From positions 496,001 through 560,000 of the forward strand of contig CAVZBT010000012.1 in assembly GCA_963773605.1 (NCBI GenBank): a DNA stretch of 64,000 nt, in the 5' to 3' direction. Position numbers and translations under genes: made by a program. This document shows, one piece after another, positions 37,693 to 47,673 of the stretch (the stretch's first letter is position 1; the number at the start of each line of letters is the position of its first letter). Source of the DNA: CAVZBT01 sp963773605 (GTDB taxonomy: Bacteria; Acidobacteriota; UBA6911). A model generated the notes under the pieces. It was not told where the DNA came from. It saw only the letters and a list, made by a program, of their open reading frames with translations, and made no database searches.

Positions 37693-38556
37693 GTGGCGAC
37701 AGTAGCGCGGATCAAGGATGTTGCAGCCGCCGATTTCGACGCGTCGGTCATCGCCGAGTCGCGGAGGCGCCCGGTGGTTGTCGATTTCTGGGCGCCGTGG
37801 TGCGGGCCCTGCCGCGTTCTCGGACCGATTCTGGAACGCCTGGCCGAGGAATTCCAGGGCGACTTTCTCCTCGCCAGGGTCGACACCGAGTCCAGCCCCG
37901 AGCTCGCCCTCCGCTATCACATCCAGAGCATCCCGAACGTGAAGGTCTTCAAGGACGGGGAACTGGTCGAGGAGTTCTTCGGGGCCCTGCCCGAAGACGA
38001 GGTCAGGGCGTTTCTCCGACGCCACTGCCCTTCCGCCGCCGACCTGAAATACGAGGCGGCCGCGGCTGCACTGCACCAGGGGAGAACGGAGGGAGCGCTC
38101 ACACTGCTGCGGGAGGCCCTCGAACTGGACCCATCCCACGCCGGCGCCCGGTTCGAACTCGGCAGGGCCCTGGCCATGGACGGGGCGGGCGAAGACGCCA
38201 AGGCGCAGTGGGACCGGATACCCCCGAGCAGTGAACTCTGGGACCAGGCCCAGACGATGAAGCGGGTGCTGGAATTCGAGTCGGTCTGCCGCGCGGACCG
38301 CAGCCCCGGGGAGTGGGCGGCGCTCGCTTCGGCCGAACCCGACAACCTGGAGGCACGCTACGGGCACGGGTGCTGTCTCGCCGTGGAAGGCGACTACCGG
38401 GGTGCGCTCGAGGAGTTCCTCCACGTGGTGTCCCGCGACAGGAACTTCAACGACCAGGCGGCGCGCAAGGCGATGTTGACAGTATTCGCGCTTGTCGGCG
38501 AACGCAGCGATCTATCGGAGGAATTCCGGAAGCGCCTTGCCCAGACCCTCTTTTAG
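37693..38556 (+). CDS. thioredoxin with TPR domain, CnoX/YbbN-like
   Basis: 287 residues from a GTG at 37693 (GGAGGGAG upstream). The N-terminal thioredoxin domain has an intact active site (FWAPWCGPCRVLGPILE) and the cis-proline SIPNVKVFKDG. The C-terminal 170 residues are a TPR-like array (EGALTLLREALELDPSHAGARFELGRALA). This domain pair defines CnoX (YbbN), a chaperone-redoxin; some members lost the CxxC, but here WCGPC is kept. It converges with the AMP ligase, whose stop overlaps it by a few bases. Confidence 0.9.
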   Translation: MATVARIKDVAAADFDASVIAESRRRPVVVDFWAPWCGPCRVLGPILERLAEEFQGDFLLARVDTESSPELALRYHIQSIPNVKVFKDGELVEEFFGALPEDEVRAFLRRHCPSAADLKYEAAAAALHQGRTEGALTLLREALELDPSHAGARFELGRALAMDGAGEDAKAQWDRIPPSSELWDQAQTMKRVLEFESVCRADRSPGEWAALASAEPDNLEARYGHGCCLAVEGDYRGALEEFLHVVSRDRNFNDQAARKAMLTVFALVGERSDLSEEFRKRLAQTLF

Positions 38557-40491
38557 AGCGACGGCGCCGCCGGGATCGCTTCAAGTGCCTCGAGATTCTC
38601 GACGGAAGACAGATCCGCGAGGGGCAGACCCAGGTAACGCCGCCGGATCGCGCCGCGGACGATTTTCGCCGAGCGGGTTTTGGGCAGCGCGGGGACGAAC
38701 GTGCACGTGAGCAGGCCGCAACGTTTTGCCGAGCGCCGTCACGACCGTCTCGATCAGTTCAAGCTGCAGCTGCGCGTTCCCTTCGTAACCCGGGCGCAAG
38801 ACCACGAAGCAGACAATCGATTCCCCCTTGATCTCATGGGGCACCCCGATGGCGGCGGCCTCGGAAACGGACGCGTGGCCCATGAGCGCTGATTCCACCT
38901 CGGCGGGCCCCGTGCGTTTCCCTGCTACCTTAATGGTGTCGTCGGCCCTGCCCTCGATGAACCAGAACTGATCGGCATCGATGCGGGCCCAGTCCCCGTG
39001 GTACCACAGGCCGGGCCAGCGCGCAAAATAGGTGTCCAGGTAACGCTGCGGGTCATTCAGGAAACCGCGCGTCATCGAGGGGGCCGGCTGCCTGATGACG
39101 AGGTAGCCAAGACCACCCCTGACCGGCTTTCCCCCGTCGTCGACGACGTCGACATCCATACCCAGCCCGGGACCCTGAAATGAACAAGGTTTCAGGGGCG
39201 CAGCGGGCGCGCAGGCCACGAGCGAACCCATCACCTCCGTACCCCCCGAAATGTTGATGATCGGACACCGCTCCTGCCCCGCGTTACGGAACAGCCACAT
39301 GTAGGACTCGGGATCCCACGGTTCGCCCGTGGAGCCCAGGATTCTCAAAGAGCCGAGGTCATGGCGCCTGACCCACTCGTCTCCGGCGCGGAGCAGCATG
39401 CGGACGGCGGTGGGCGAAACACCCAGGTGGGTGAGTTTGTGACGCTCGACCATTTCCCAGAGACGCCCGGGATCGGGCCAGTTCGCCGCGCCCTCAAAAA
39501 TCAGCACCGTGCCGCCGAGCGCCGTCACCCCGAGAATTTCCCAGGGCCCCATCATCCACCCTATGTCGGTCAGCCAGAAAAAACGGTCGCCCGGACGCAC
39601 GTCAAAGTTGTACGCGAGCTCCTTGGCGGTCTGCGCGCCCAATCCGCCATGGGTGTGAACCGCTCCTTTCGGGTGGCCCGTCGTCCCCGAGGTATAAATG
39701 ACAAGGCACTCCTGTTCCGATTCCAGCTCGGTCGTGGCGAACGCCGGCGGGTGCCCCGCCACGAAGCGGTCCCACCAGACGTCGCGCCCCTCCTTCCAGC
39801 GGACGGGGCCTCCGGTCCGGCGGAGCACGGCGCAGCGGGTCACAGACGGAATGCGCCGCAGCGCTTCGTCCGCGGCGGGTTGTATGGGAACCGGCTGCCC
39901 GCGACGGTAGCACCCGTCGGCCGTGAACAGAAACTTGGCCCCGGCATCGCCCAAACGGGTGGCGAGCGCTTCGGGGCCGAAGGCTGAAAACACGGGGACG
40001 GCGGAGGCGCCTATCTTGAATACGGCCAGGAGGGCGGCGACCAGCTCCGGCACCATGGGCATGAAGAGCCCGACCCGGTCGCCGCGTCCGATCCCGGATG
40101 CGCTGAGCGCCGAGGCCACCCGACACGTGAGCTCGTTCAGCTCCGCGTAAGTCAAGGCCCGGGTGGCGCCGTCGTCCCCCTCCCAAAGCAGACAGTCGCG
40201 CTCGGGAGTCCGCCGCGCGTGCCGGTCGAGGCAGTTGTGTACCAGGTTCAAGGTGCCCGAGACGAACCATCGGGACCAGGGGAGGCCCCCGCTGTCGTCG
40301 AGCACGCGGGTGTAAGGCCGAAACCAATCCAGCCCGAGATCCTTGAGGCAGATATCCCAGAACCCCCCGATGTCGGCTATGGAGCGCCGGACGAGTTCGC
40401 CGTAGCTCCCGGCGCCGCAGCGGCGCATCAGCCGGCCGACATTTGTGCGTTCGGCAAAATCGGGCTCCGGCGTCCAGACAATGTCGCGCAT
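38553..40491 (-). CDS. AMP-forming acyl-CoA synthetase, AcsA-like (one frame break)
   Basis: About 645 residues. AMP-binding motifs: YTSGTTGHPKGAVH (A3), NISGGTE (A5), and YHGDWARIDADQFWFIEGRADDTIKVAGKR (A7-A8). The frame changes near 38701, where one extra G fits; the repaired tail reads FVPALPKTRSAKIVRGAIRR, in which the catalytic lysine is present, though the usual Gly after TRS is Ala. It matches the acetyl-, propionyl- or acetoacetyl-CoA synthetase branch. The specific acid cannot be read from the sequence. The stop at 38553 overlaps the stop of the convergent thioredoxin gene. Confidence 0.87.
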
Positions 40492-40618
40492 TCAGTCGGA
40501 CCTCATTTCCTTAGCATGACCCGCGCGACAGGCGGGCGCAAGTTCCGTCGCCCGGCAAGTCAGGCCGGGGCGCGGATCGTTGCAAATCCGGGCCGATTCA
40601 CGTACCTTCACCCGCGAC

Positions 40619-42028
40619 ATGAGCCCGTATCTGGTTGCGCTGCTCGCTTATTCCGCCGTGATGATGGTAACCGGCGCCCTTCTGTCGCGGCGGGTGCGGC
40701 GTGTCTCGGATTTCCTGGTGGCGGGGCGCAGCCTCGGCAGCGGCCTCATTTTCTCGACGTTTCTGGCCGCCAACATCGGGGCCGGATCTACGGTCGGGGC
40801 GGCCGCACTCGGCTACAGCCTCGGGATATCGGCCTGGTGGTGGGTAGGGTCCGCAGGCCTGGGCTGCCTGATCCTGGCCAACACGGTCGGCCCGAGGATC
40901 TGGCGTCTGGCCCGGGCGGAGGACCTCCAAACGCTCGGGGACTTCCTGGAGTACCGCTACAATCGCACGGTGCGGGGCGTGTGCTCCGCTATCCTCTGGG
41001 CAGGCTCATTGGGCTTGTTGGCGGCGCAGCTGATCGCGCTCTCGATCCTGTTCGATGTCGTCGCCGGGCTGCCGCGTTGGGCCGGGTCGGTCCTCAGCGG
41101 CGTGGTGGTCGTGTCGTATTTTGTGGCCGGCGGGCTGCTCGGCTCGGCGTGGGTAAACGCGCTCCAGGTGATCGTGCTGCTGTGTGGATTCGCGCTTTCG
41201 GTCTGGTCGGCCCTGGGGACTGCGGGCGGCTGGGGGGGAATTGCCACGACCATGGTGGCGCGGCTGGGCGAGACGCCCGGAGTTTCCTACATGAGCGTTT
41301 TCGGGATCGGCGTCGCGGGGGTACTGTACTATGTGGCGCTCCTGACCCCGTCGTTCATCGTCTCGCCCGGGCTCGTACAGAAACTGTATGGCGCCAGATC
41401 GGCTCGGACGGCCCGGCGTGGGGTGAATGCCAATGCGCTCGTCCTGCTGGCGTACGCGCTCATCCCGGCCCTGCTGGGCATGGCGGCGGCCGCGCGCTTT
41501 CCGTCGCTCGCCGACCCACAGTACGCGATCTTCAAGGTCATGACCGAGCAACTGCCCCTCTGGCTCGGGATTCTGGGGATCGCTGCGATATTTTCGGCCG
41601 AAATCAGCACGTGTGATGCGGTGCTGTTCATGCTCTCATCGTCGCTCACGATCGACTTCTACCGGAGCTTCCTGTCCCGCGGGGCATCCGAGCGCAGGCT
41701 GCTGCTCATCAGCCGCCTGAGCGCGGTGGCGGGCGCAGCGGGGGCGGTGGTGATCTCGATCAAGCTCCCCTCAATCATAGGCTCGATGACGCTCTTCTAC
41801 AGCCTTGTTACGGTGGCCCTTTTTGTGCCGGTGATCGCCGGCCTGTATTCCAGGCGCCCGACCGCCCAGGCCGCGCTCGCGGCCATCGCGCTGTCGGTCC
41901 CCGCCACCCTCGCGCTCAGCTATGGAAATACAGTGACGTTGCCGCGCGTCATCAATCCATCCCTCGCAGGCATGCTCGTTTCTCTCGTCGTACTCTGGGC
42001 CGTGACGATCGCGCAGCGCAAGCCATGA
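40619..42028 (+). CDS. sodium:solute symporter family protein
   Basis: About 469 residues from the ATG at 40619. At least twelve hydrophobic helices are visible. Family signatures include RRVRRVSDFLVAGRSLGSGLIFSTFLAANIGAGSTVGAAALGYSLG (the SSS pattern) and LGILGIAAIFSAEISTCDAVLFMLSS in the region of the conserved sodium site. The transported solute is not predictable. It diverges from the AMP ligase across 127 bases; such a symporter could bring in the acid the ligase activates, though that is inference. Confidence 0.87.
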   Translation: MSPYLVALLAYSAVMMVTGALLSRRVRRVSDFLVAGRSLGSGLIFSTFLAANIGAGSTVGAAALGYSLGISAWWWVGSAGLGCLILANTVGPRIWRLARAEDLQTLGDFLEYRYNRTVRGVCSAILWAGSLGLLAAQLIALSILFDVVAGLPRWAGSVLSGVVVVSYFVAGGLLGSAWVNALQVIVLLCGFALSVWSALGTAGGWGGIATTMVARLGETPGVSYMSVFGIGVAGVLYYVALLTPSFIVSPGLVQKLYGARSARTARRGVNANALVLLAYALIPALLGMAAAARFPSLADPQYAIFKVMTEQLPLWLGILGIAAIFSAEISTCDAVLFMLSSSLTIDFYRSFLSRGASERRLLLISRLSAVAGAAGAVVISIKLPSIIGSMTLFYSLVTVALFVPVIAGLYSRRPTAQAALAAIALSVPATLALSYGNTVTLPRVINPSLAGMLVSLVVLWAVTIAQRKP

Positions 42029-42083
42029 CCTTTGGGGAGCCTCCGCGTCCTCAGCGTCTCGGCAGGGAGCACGCAGGCAGCAC

Positions 42084-43689
42084 TCAGGGCTGGGGTTTTT
42101 GCAGCGTCGGGTACGCTATGCCAAGTTGTTCGAGATAGGTCTTGTACCTGGATGCGTCGTAGTAGAACTTGCGCATCTCGGGCCGATAGCGCTCCATGAC
42201 CTTGCGGTTCAGCTCCAGGGCCGGCTTGTCTTCCGGACCGAGGAAAGACGTGTACTTTACGTCCTTCGTTTGAACGTCCCGGAAGTACGTCCATGCCTGG
42301 CCGACCAGACCGGGATTGAGCAGCAGGTCCAGGGCGGTCAAGGCCATCGTCTTGGCGCCCGCCGTGACCCCCTTGTGCGCGATGGGGGTGGCCATCGAGA
42401 TTGCGTTTAGCCAGCTGTGTCCTGGCAGGCCCGGGATGTTGGCGGGATATCTGAGGGTCACGGTCGGAACGGTCCACGAAACGTCACCGATGTCATCGGA
42501 ACCGCCTCCGCGCTTGTCTTCCTCTTTTACCGGCAGCCCGATCTTACCCACCTCGTTTTCGAGCCCTTTCTCCGGCGCCTTCGCCTCGGCCTGGACCGCC
42601 CTGGCCAGTGCCTGGTCGGCATCGGTCCACTGCGGCATGCCGACGCTTTGAAGGTTCTCGTTCATCGCCTCCGCGATCGGCTGGTTGAAATAGGTGGGCC
42701 AGGCCGACCCGAGCAGACGCCATGTCACTGTCGTGCCCGTCATCAGGGCGGCGCCCTGAGCCATCGTATTGCCGGTCTCGAACAGCTCTTTGATGTGAGG
42801 GTAATCTGTTTCCCGGAAGAAGTACCAGACGGAGGCCACCGGCGGGACGACGTTCGGCTGGTCGCCGCCGTTGGTGATGACGTAGTGCGAGCGATGCTGA
42901 ATGCGCAGGTGCTCGCGGCGGAAATTCCAGCCGACGTCCATGAGCTCTACCGCGTCGAGAGCGCTCCGGCCGCGCCACGGGGATCCACCCGCATGTGCGC
43001 TGGCCCCCTGAAACGTGTACTCGACGGAGACGAGCCCGCTGTTCGAGCTTGAACCGTAGGATACGCCCATACTGCTGTCGACGTGGGCGAACAGGACCAC
43101 GTCGACATCCTTGAACAAGCCGGCGCGGACATAGTGGGCCTTGCCGGCGAGCTGCTCCTCCGCGACGCCGGGCCACAGCCTCAGGGTGCCGGAGGTGCTC
43201 CCGCTCCATGATTTTCTTGACCGCCAGTGCCGCCGTGATATTCAGCGGCAGCCCGGAATTGTGACCCTCGCCGTGTCCCGGGGCCCCCTCGATGAATGGC
43301 GCCCGATAGGCGATCCCGGGCTTTTGCGAGGTCTGGGGGAGTCCGTCGATGTCCGACCCCAGGGCTATGACGGGTTTGCCGGATCCCCAGGTCGCCATCC
43401 ACGCGGTCGGCATCCCCGCGATCCCCTGCTCGACTCGAAACCCGTTCTTGCGGAGGATATCGACGCAGTAACGCGAGGTCTCGAACTCCTGGAACCCAAG
43501 CTCGCCGAAACTGAAGATCATGTCGACCATCTGCTGCGTGAACTGGGCCATCTGATCGACGTCAGCCGCCGCGGCCTCTTTCAGTTGCCCGAGCCGGGGG
43601 TCAGCGCTTTGTGGCCCCGGACCGACGGCGGTGACAGTGCCGGCGCACAGCAAAAAGGCGACAACAGCGCTGAATCGACGAAAACGCAT
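42084..43689 (-). CDS. M20-family amidohydrolase, AbgB-like, exported (one frame break)
   Basis: An exported M20-type metallopeptidase of about 535 residues. The N-terminus has a signal (FSAVVAFLLCAGTVTAVG), followed by IALGSDIDGLPQTSQKPG and GAPGHGEGHNSGLPLNI, which hold zinc ligands. The frame breaks near 43185; the next part begins AEEQLAGKAHYV and runs on through HVDSSMGVSYGSSSNSGLVSVEYTFQGASAHAG, and the end contains GGSDDIGDVSW. It resembles the aminobenzoyl-glutamate utilisation protein B (AbgB) branch. Its real substrate is unproven. Confidence 0.85.
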
Positions 43690-43726
43690 GGCTTCCTCCA
43701 GCAAAATCGGGCACTCCATACGCTCG

Positions 43727-44005
43727 TTTGGAGTGCGGCGGCTCGACGCCGCTTTGGGTCGGCGCCTGGGCGCCGACCTTGCGCACCCGCCTGCCCGTCC
43801 AGCTAAAGCCAGACAGCGGCGCCGACGCACCGCATACTTTGGAGTGCGGCGGCTCGACGCCGCTTTGGGGTCGGCGCCTGGGCGCCGACCTTGCGCACCC
43901 GCCTGCCCGTCCAGCCAAACCCAGACAGCGGTGCCGACGCACCGCATACTTTGGAGTGCGGCGGCTCGACGCCGCTTTGGGGTCGGCGCCTGGGCGCCGA
44001 CCTTT
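43727..44005. repeat. intergenic palindromic repeat, locus 4 (tandem, 111-112 base period)
   Basis: Two full units and a partial third begin at 43727, 43838 and 43950 (TTTGGAGTGCGGCGGC each time). Each holds GGCGGCTCGACGCCGC, GGTCGGCGCCTGGGCGCCGACC (a strong hairpin), the CACCCGCCTGCCCGTCCAGC block, and CCAGACAGCGG, ending CGCACCGCATAC. It is the only tandem array of the family in the window. All frames across it, such as the one starting MECGGSTPLW, are repeat-derived. Confidence 0.88.
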
Positions 44006-44058
44006 ATAAAGCCAAAGCCCCACCGAAGTCCAGCGAGGTCTCGTGCTGACCGCCGGTT

Positions 44059-44583
44059 TCAGGGCTGCGGGTTCTTCAGAACGGCGAGATGGCTTCTAAA
44101 CGAGGACCGGGTGGCAATAAAGTCGGGGCGTTCGATGCGCAGCTCGTCCGCAATCTGGCTGATCTCGTTGTCCTCGACGGTCGAGATCGATCGATCTGCC
44201 GCCGAAACCGCAAAAAGACACTCGAGCAGCGCCAGTTTCTGCTCCCGCGTCGCCATCTTGTTGAACTCGCGGGTGACCAGGAAATTTTCGGTTGAGCCGA
44301 ACAGGGTGCTCTGCGATTTCGCCATCTGCACGACGATGATGGCCTGCTCTTCCGGCAGCTTGCCCCGATCCATGACGATCCGCTCCATGGCGCCGGTCTC
44401 CTCGGGGCTGATGCGCAAATCCGCCCGGGCGACCCGGCTCAGGATATAGGCAAACGCGGCGATGTAGCGGGCGCGATCGGGATCGAGCTTGTCCAAGGCT
44501 TCCGTGATCTTGCGGACGGTGTCGGTTTCGGCCGAAGCGACGGCGCGCGGCTGATCCAGCTTGAGGAATTTAAGTATCGACAT
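44059..44583 (-). CDS. TerB-like protein
   Basis: 174 residues, predicted all-helical. The region DLRISPEETGAMERIVMDRGKLPEEQAIIVV and LLECLFAVSAADRSISTVEDNEISQIADELRI resembles the TerB/DjlA-N helical domain, with acidic residues (DLRIS...E, DRSIST.ED) where metal-binding sites lie in that fold. It has no detectable enzymatic motif. Its neighbours are the repeat array on one side and a pentapeptide protein gene, separated by 69 bases, on the other. Confidence 0.65.
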   Translation of the reverse strand: MSILKFLKLDQPRAVASAETDTVRKITEALDKLDPDRARYIAAFAYILSRVARADLRISPEETGAMERIVMDRGKLPEEQAIIVVQMAKSQSTLFGSTENFLVTREFNKMATREQKLALLECLFAVSAADRSISTVEDNEISQIADELRIERPDFIATRSSFRSHLAVLKNPQP

Positions 44584-44652
44584 AGGGTCTTATGATAGCA
44601 GACAGCCGGCCCCGTGCGGTCTGTCCACGTGTCCTAGACGTCGCCCCTATTC

Positions 44653-45615
44653 TCAGCGGTGAGGGGCAAACTCGGCGCCCGAACCACGGATGTAGGGCCC
44701 CTTCGCCCCGCTTGGCAGGGTGGTATTGGCGGCGGTACGCGCCTGCATCAGCTGACGGGCGGCCACATGCTTCGCTCCCTTCAGCGTCGCGCCCCGCAGA
44801 TCCGTTGCCATCAAGGAGGCACCCGAGAGGGCGGCGTCCGACAAGTTGGCGTAGGAGAAGTCGGCGGCCTTGAGGTTGGCCTCGCGCAGGTCGCAGCCGG
44901 TGAGAACGGCGTGGCAGAAGGAACTCTGGGACAGGTTGGCCTCGCCGAACCTGGCCGAAGGGGCGGCCGCGCTGCGGAAATCGCAGTTCTGGACCTGGGC
45001 CGAGGCGAAGGAGGCCTGGCCCAATTTGGCGCCCACGAACCGGCAGAGGTGAAGCCGGGCATAAAGGAAATTCGCCTTCTCCAGGTCCGAGTCGGCGAAA
45101 TTGCACTCCACGGCGTAGGCGCGGTGCAGCTGCGCCGCACACAGATTGGTGTCGGAGAAATCGCAGCCTTCCAGGCGCGCTCCCATCAGCCGGCTCTCGC
45201 GCAGGCTGGCCCAACGGAATTTTGCGCCCGAAAGCTGGGCATCGGCGAAGTTCGCCTGGGCCAGCCAGCAGTACTGAAAGTCCGCCTCAGCCAGGCTGGC
45301 CGTGCTGAAATCGGTCCCGAGCAGCTGGGCTTTCCGGAAGTCCGCCTGGGCAAGATCGCAGCCGCTCAGGTCGGCATGGGAGAGGTTCGACTCGACAAAC
45401 GAGGCGCCGCTCAGATTGGCCTTGCGCAGGTCGATCCCCTGCAGGTCCATATCCGCGAGAACCGCGCTCGCGAGGTTCGCCCTGTCGCCACCCTTGTTCT
45501 GAAGCCAGAGCGCGTGCGCTTCCAGGATTCCCCGGAGCGAACGGCCCCGCACCGTCGCTTTGTCGACGGCGGGAGCATTTGTTCGCGCACCAAGTTCGGG
45601 CCGCACCAGTCCCAT
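44653..45615 (-). CDS. pentapeptide-repeat protein
   Basis: 320 residues. From about residue 55 to 295 the sequence is a long run of A(D/N)LxX pentapeptides (for example KANLSGASFVESNLSHADLS, EANLKAADFSYANLSDAALS), which folds into a right-handed quadrilateral beta-helix. Several of these proteins mimic DNA or bind gyrase; others are of unknown function. The first 40 residues are not repeats. It lies 69 bases upstream of the TerB-like gene on the same strand. Confidence 0.9.
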   Translation of the reverse strand: MGLVRPELGARTNAPAVDKATVRGRSLRGILEAHALWLQNKGGDRANLASAVLADMDLQGIDLRKANLSGASFVESNLSHADLSGCDLAQADFRKAQLLGTDFSTASLAEADFQYCWLAQANFADAQLSGAKFRWASLRESRLMGARLEGCDFSDTNLCAAQLHRAYAVECNFADSDLEKANFLYARLHLCRFVGAKLGQASFASAQVQNCDFRSAAAPSARFGEANLSQSSFCHAVLTGCDLREANLKAADFSYANLSDAALSGASLMATDLRGATLKGAKHVAARQLMQARTAANTTLPSGAKGPYIRGSGAEFAPHR

Positions 45616-45848
45616 CCAGTTCCTCCCTGCGCATATCGTCCGCCGGGTTGACGAAGTTTAGCCCTGCCCCCGATCGCCCCGGTGGATCGGCGCAAACCGC
45701 GCAGCGCGCTTGCTCCGCGGCGGGGCCAATCGCTTCTGGACAGGGGGGTGCGGGCTGTGCGAATCTTTCAGTGCAGATGACCTTTGGGGCACTTTATCAA
45801 GCGTCGACTCCGGAACGCTGGAGTCCCTCCTCGGCCCTCTGATCCTCC

Positions 45849-46808
45849 ATGATTGGCGAGAAACTGGGCAAGTACACGATTGTCGAAACCCTCGGGACGG
45901 GCAGTATGGGGACGGTCTACAAGGCCGAGGACCCCTCCGAAGGGCGTTTTGTCGCGCTGAAGCTCATACGCTCGAACGTTCTGTTCAACGCGGAGCGACG
46001 CGAGAGGTTTCTGCAGTGCGTGCTCGCGGCAAGCCAGGTCAGGCATCCGGCCGTCTGCCCCATTCTCGAAATCGGCGACGACAACGACGATTTTTTCGTC
46101 GTGAGCCCATTCCTGCGCGGAAGGACCCTGGAGCAATACCTGGCTGGCAAGGCCCTCCCCTGGCGCACGGCAGTGGCGATCGCGCTTGCGGCCGCCGACG
46201 GGCTTTCGGCCATCCACGCCTCGGGAACCGAACACCGCGGCCTGAAGCCGTCCAACATCTGGCTGGAGGGCGACGCCGTTCTTTTGTCGGACTGCTGCAT
46301 CGGTCGTTTTACCGAGATCGAGAAGGAAACCAAGAGGGCTTCACGCCCCAGACGAGCCGAGTTCGCCGACACCATCATTCCGATGGGAGCCCTGGCCTAT
46401 ATGTCGCCGGAACAGATCCGCGGGGCGAAGATCGATTACCGCAGCGATATCTTTTCTCTCGGCGCGATCCTGTACGAGATGCTCACCGGGCGGCACCCGT
46501 TCGAAGCGCGCAATTCGCTGTCGAGGATGAGCGCCATCCTCGAGGGACAGCCTCCCGCACCCAGTGCGAGGAGCGCCGCGGTGCCGGCGGAGCTCGATGC
46601 CATTGTCGAAAAAGCCCTCGCCAAGAAACCGGGCGACCGCTACCGGAACATCGCGGAAATGACGCGCGAGTTGCGCCTCGTGCGCGACACCTGCGTGCCC
46701 CCTCAACCCGATCGTAGACGCGTCAAACTGGCTGCAGCATCGCTGGCCTGGCTGGCGGCCGTGGCCGCCCTCATCGTCGCGGTCGTCTACTACATCGTCA
46801 CCCGCTGA
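45849..46808 (+). CDS. membrane Ser/Thr kinase-like protein, probable pseudokinase
   Basis: 319 residues: a kinase fold (1 to about 270) and one C-terminal membrane helix (about 295-317). The Gly-rich loop is GTGSMG (16-21), and the ATP-binding lysine Lys38 (VALK) and the SPEQ and SDIFSLGAILYEMLTG motifs are intact. Two catalytic signatures are altered. HRD is HRG at residues 129-131 (codon GGC), so the catalytic base is lost. DFG is DCC at 148-150. The lysine and asparagine of the catalytic loop (KPSN) remain. It may bind nucleotide without transferring phosphate. Confidence 0.85.
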   Translation: MIGEKLGKYTIVETLGTGSMGTVYKAEDPSEGRFVALKLIRSNVLFNAERRERFLQCVLAASQVRHPAVCPILEIGDDNDDFFVVSPFLRGRTLEQYLAGKALPWRTAVAIALAAADGLSAIHASGTEHRGLKPSNIWLEGDAVLLSDCCIGRFTEIEKETKRASRPRRAEFADTIIPMGALAYMSPEQIRGAKIDYRSDIFSLGAILYEMLTGRHPFEARNSLSRMSAILEGQPPAPSARSAAVPAELDAIVEKALAKKPGDRYRNIAEMTRELRLVRDTCVPPQPDRRRVKLAAASLAWLAAVAALIVAVVYYIVTR

Positions 46809-46997
46809 CCCCGCCCCGCGCGGCGCATTTACCCGACCCGTCTCCAACGCCGTGTTTTCGCTCCGCCGGAGTACGGTCCCCGGCGCCACACCCTCGAGCG
46901 ATCGTTTCGCAATACAAACCGACGCAATCTCACCCATTTGCGCACCGGATGTGGTAATAATTGAATTGAATCAGGGGTGGACAGGACGGAGGTGGAC

Positions 46998-47399
46998 ATG
47001 CCCTATTGCCCGAGCTGTGAGGCCGAATACCGCGACGGCGTCGGCCGGTGTTCCGACTGCGACGTGGAACTGGTCGGTGCCCTCCCTGAGCGGGACGGGT
47101 TGGATGCCGAGGCCGAGGCGAATGCCGTCGAACTGTCTGAACTGGCCAGCTTCCCGGTCGTGGCCGAGGCGGACATGATCCGCGAACTGCTGGAAACCAA
47201 CGGCATTCGGACGGTTGTCCGCGGCGAGACGGACCCTATCGGGGCGACCAGCATGGCGGCACCGACCACCCTGTTGGTCGAGCAACGCGACGTCGACCGT
47301 GCCCGTGAACTGTATAACGCTTTCTTTGCAGGTGACGAGCAGCAGGGCGAAGAACAGGGAAACGAACTGACGGATAGCCAGTCCCGGGATAACGACTAG
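46998..47399 (+). CDS. zinc-ribbon plus DUF2007 protein
   Basis: 133 residues from the ATG at 46998 (GGAGG upstream). A zinc ribbon at residues 3-21 (CPSCEAEY...CSDCDVEL) is joined to a ferredoxin-like domain (FPVVAEADMIRELLETNGIRTVVRGE, then TTLLVEQRDVDRARELYNAFF), which matches DUF2007, a putative signal-transducing fold. It is intact. It follows the pseudokinase after 189 bases on the same strand, and a small membrane protein follows. Confidence 0.85.
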   Translation: MPYCPSCEAEYRDGVGRCSDCDVELVGALPERDGLDAEAEANAVELSELASFPVVAEADMIRELLETNGIRTVVRGETDPIGATSMAAPTTLLVEQRDVDRARELYNAFFAGDEQQGEEQGNELTDSQSRDND

Positions 47400-47465
47400 C
47401 TGGCCGGGGTCATCAAGGACCTCCCGCTGTTTCACTGACCCCGGGCGCGGCGACAATGGTGATGC

Positions 47466-47660
47466 GTGCTTAAGTTCTTGCTGTGGTGCATCCTGCTGGT
47501 TCTCTGCTGGCCGCTGGCCATTCTGGCCCTGGTACTCTACCCGCTGGTCTGGCTGGTCCTGCTCCCGTTCCGGATCGTGGGGATCGCCGTGGGTGGAGCC
47601 CTCGAGCTTGTCTGGGCCGTCGTCACCTTGCCCGCGCGCATCCTGAAGAGAATTGCCTGA
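47466..47660 (+). CDS. small membrane protein
   Basis: 64 residues, almost entirely hydrophobic: two likely helices (residues 4-25 and 28-52) and a basic end (RILKRIA). The start is GTG at 47466. The stop lies 14 bases before the oxoglutarate dehydrogenase start. I do not recognise a family; coding is supported by the hydrophobic frame, its length and close spacing. Confidence 0.55.
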   Translation: MLKFLLWCILLVLCWPLAILALVLYPLVWLVLLPFRIVGIAVGGALELVWAVVTLPARILKRIA

Positions 47661-47673
47661 TCCGAGAGATGTG

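Noticed and set aside
43727..44005. CRISPR array
   Set aside because: Units are 111-112 bases, contiguous with no variable spacers, contain hairpins and match isolated single units elsewhere in the window.
43728..44009. Small protein MECGGSTPLW... in the repeat array
   Set aside because: The open frame exists only because the repeat period is tolerated in frame; related loci at other sites encode different, broken frames.
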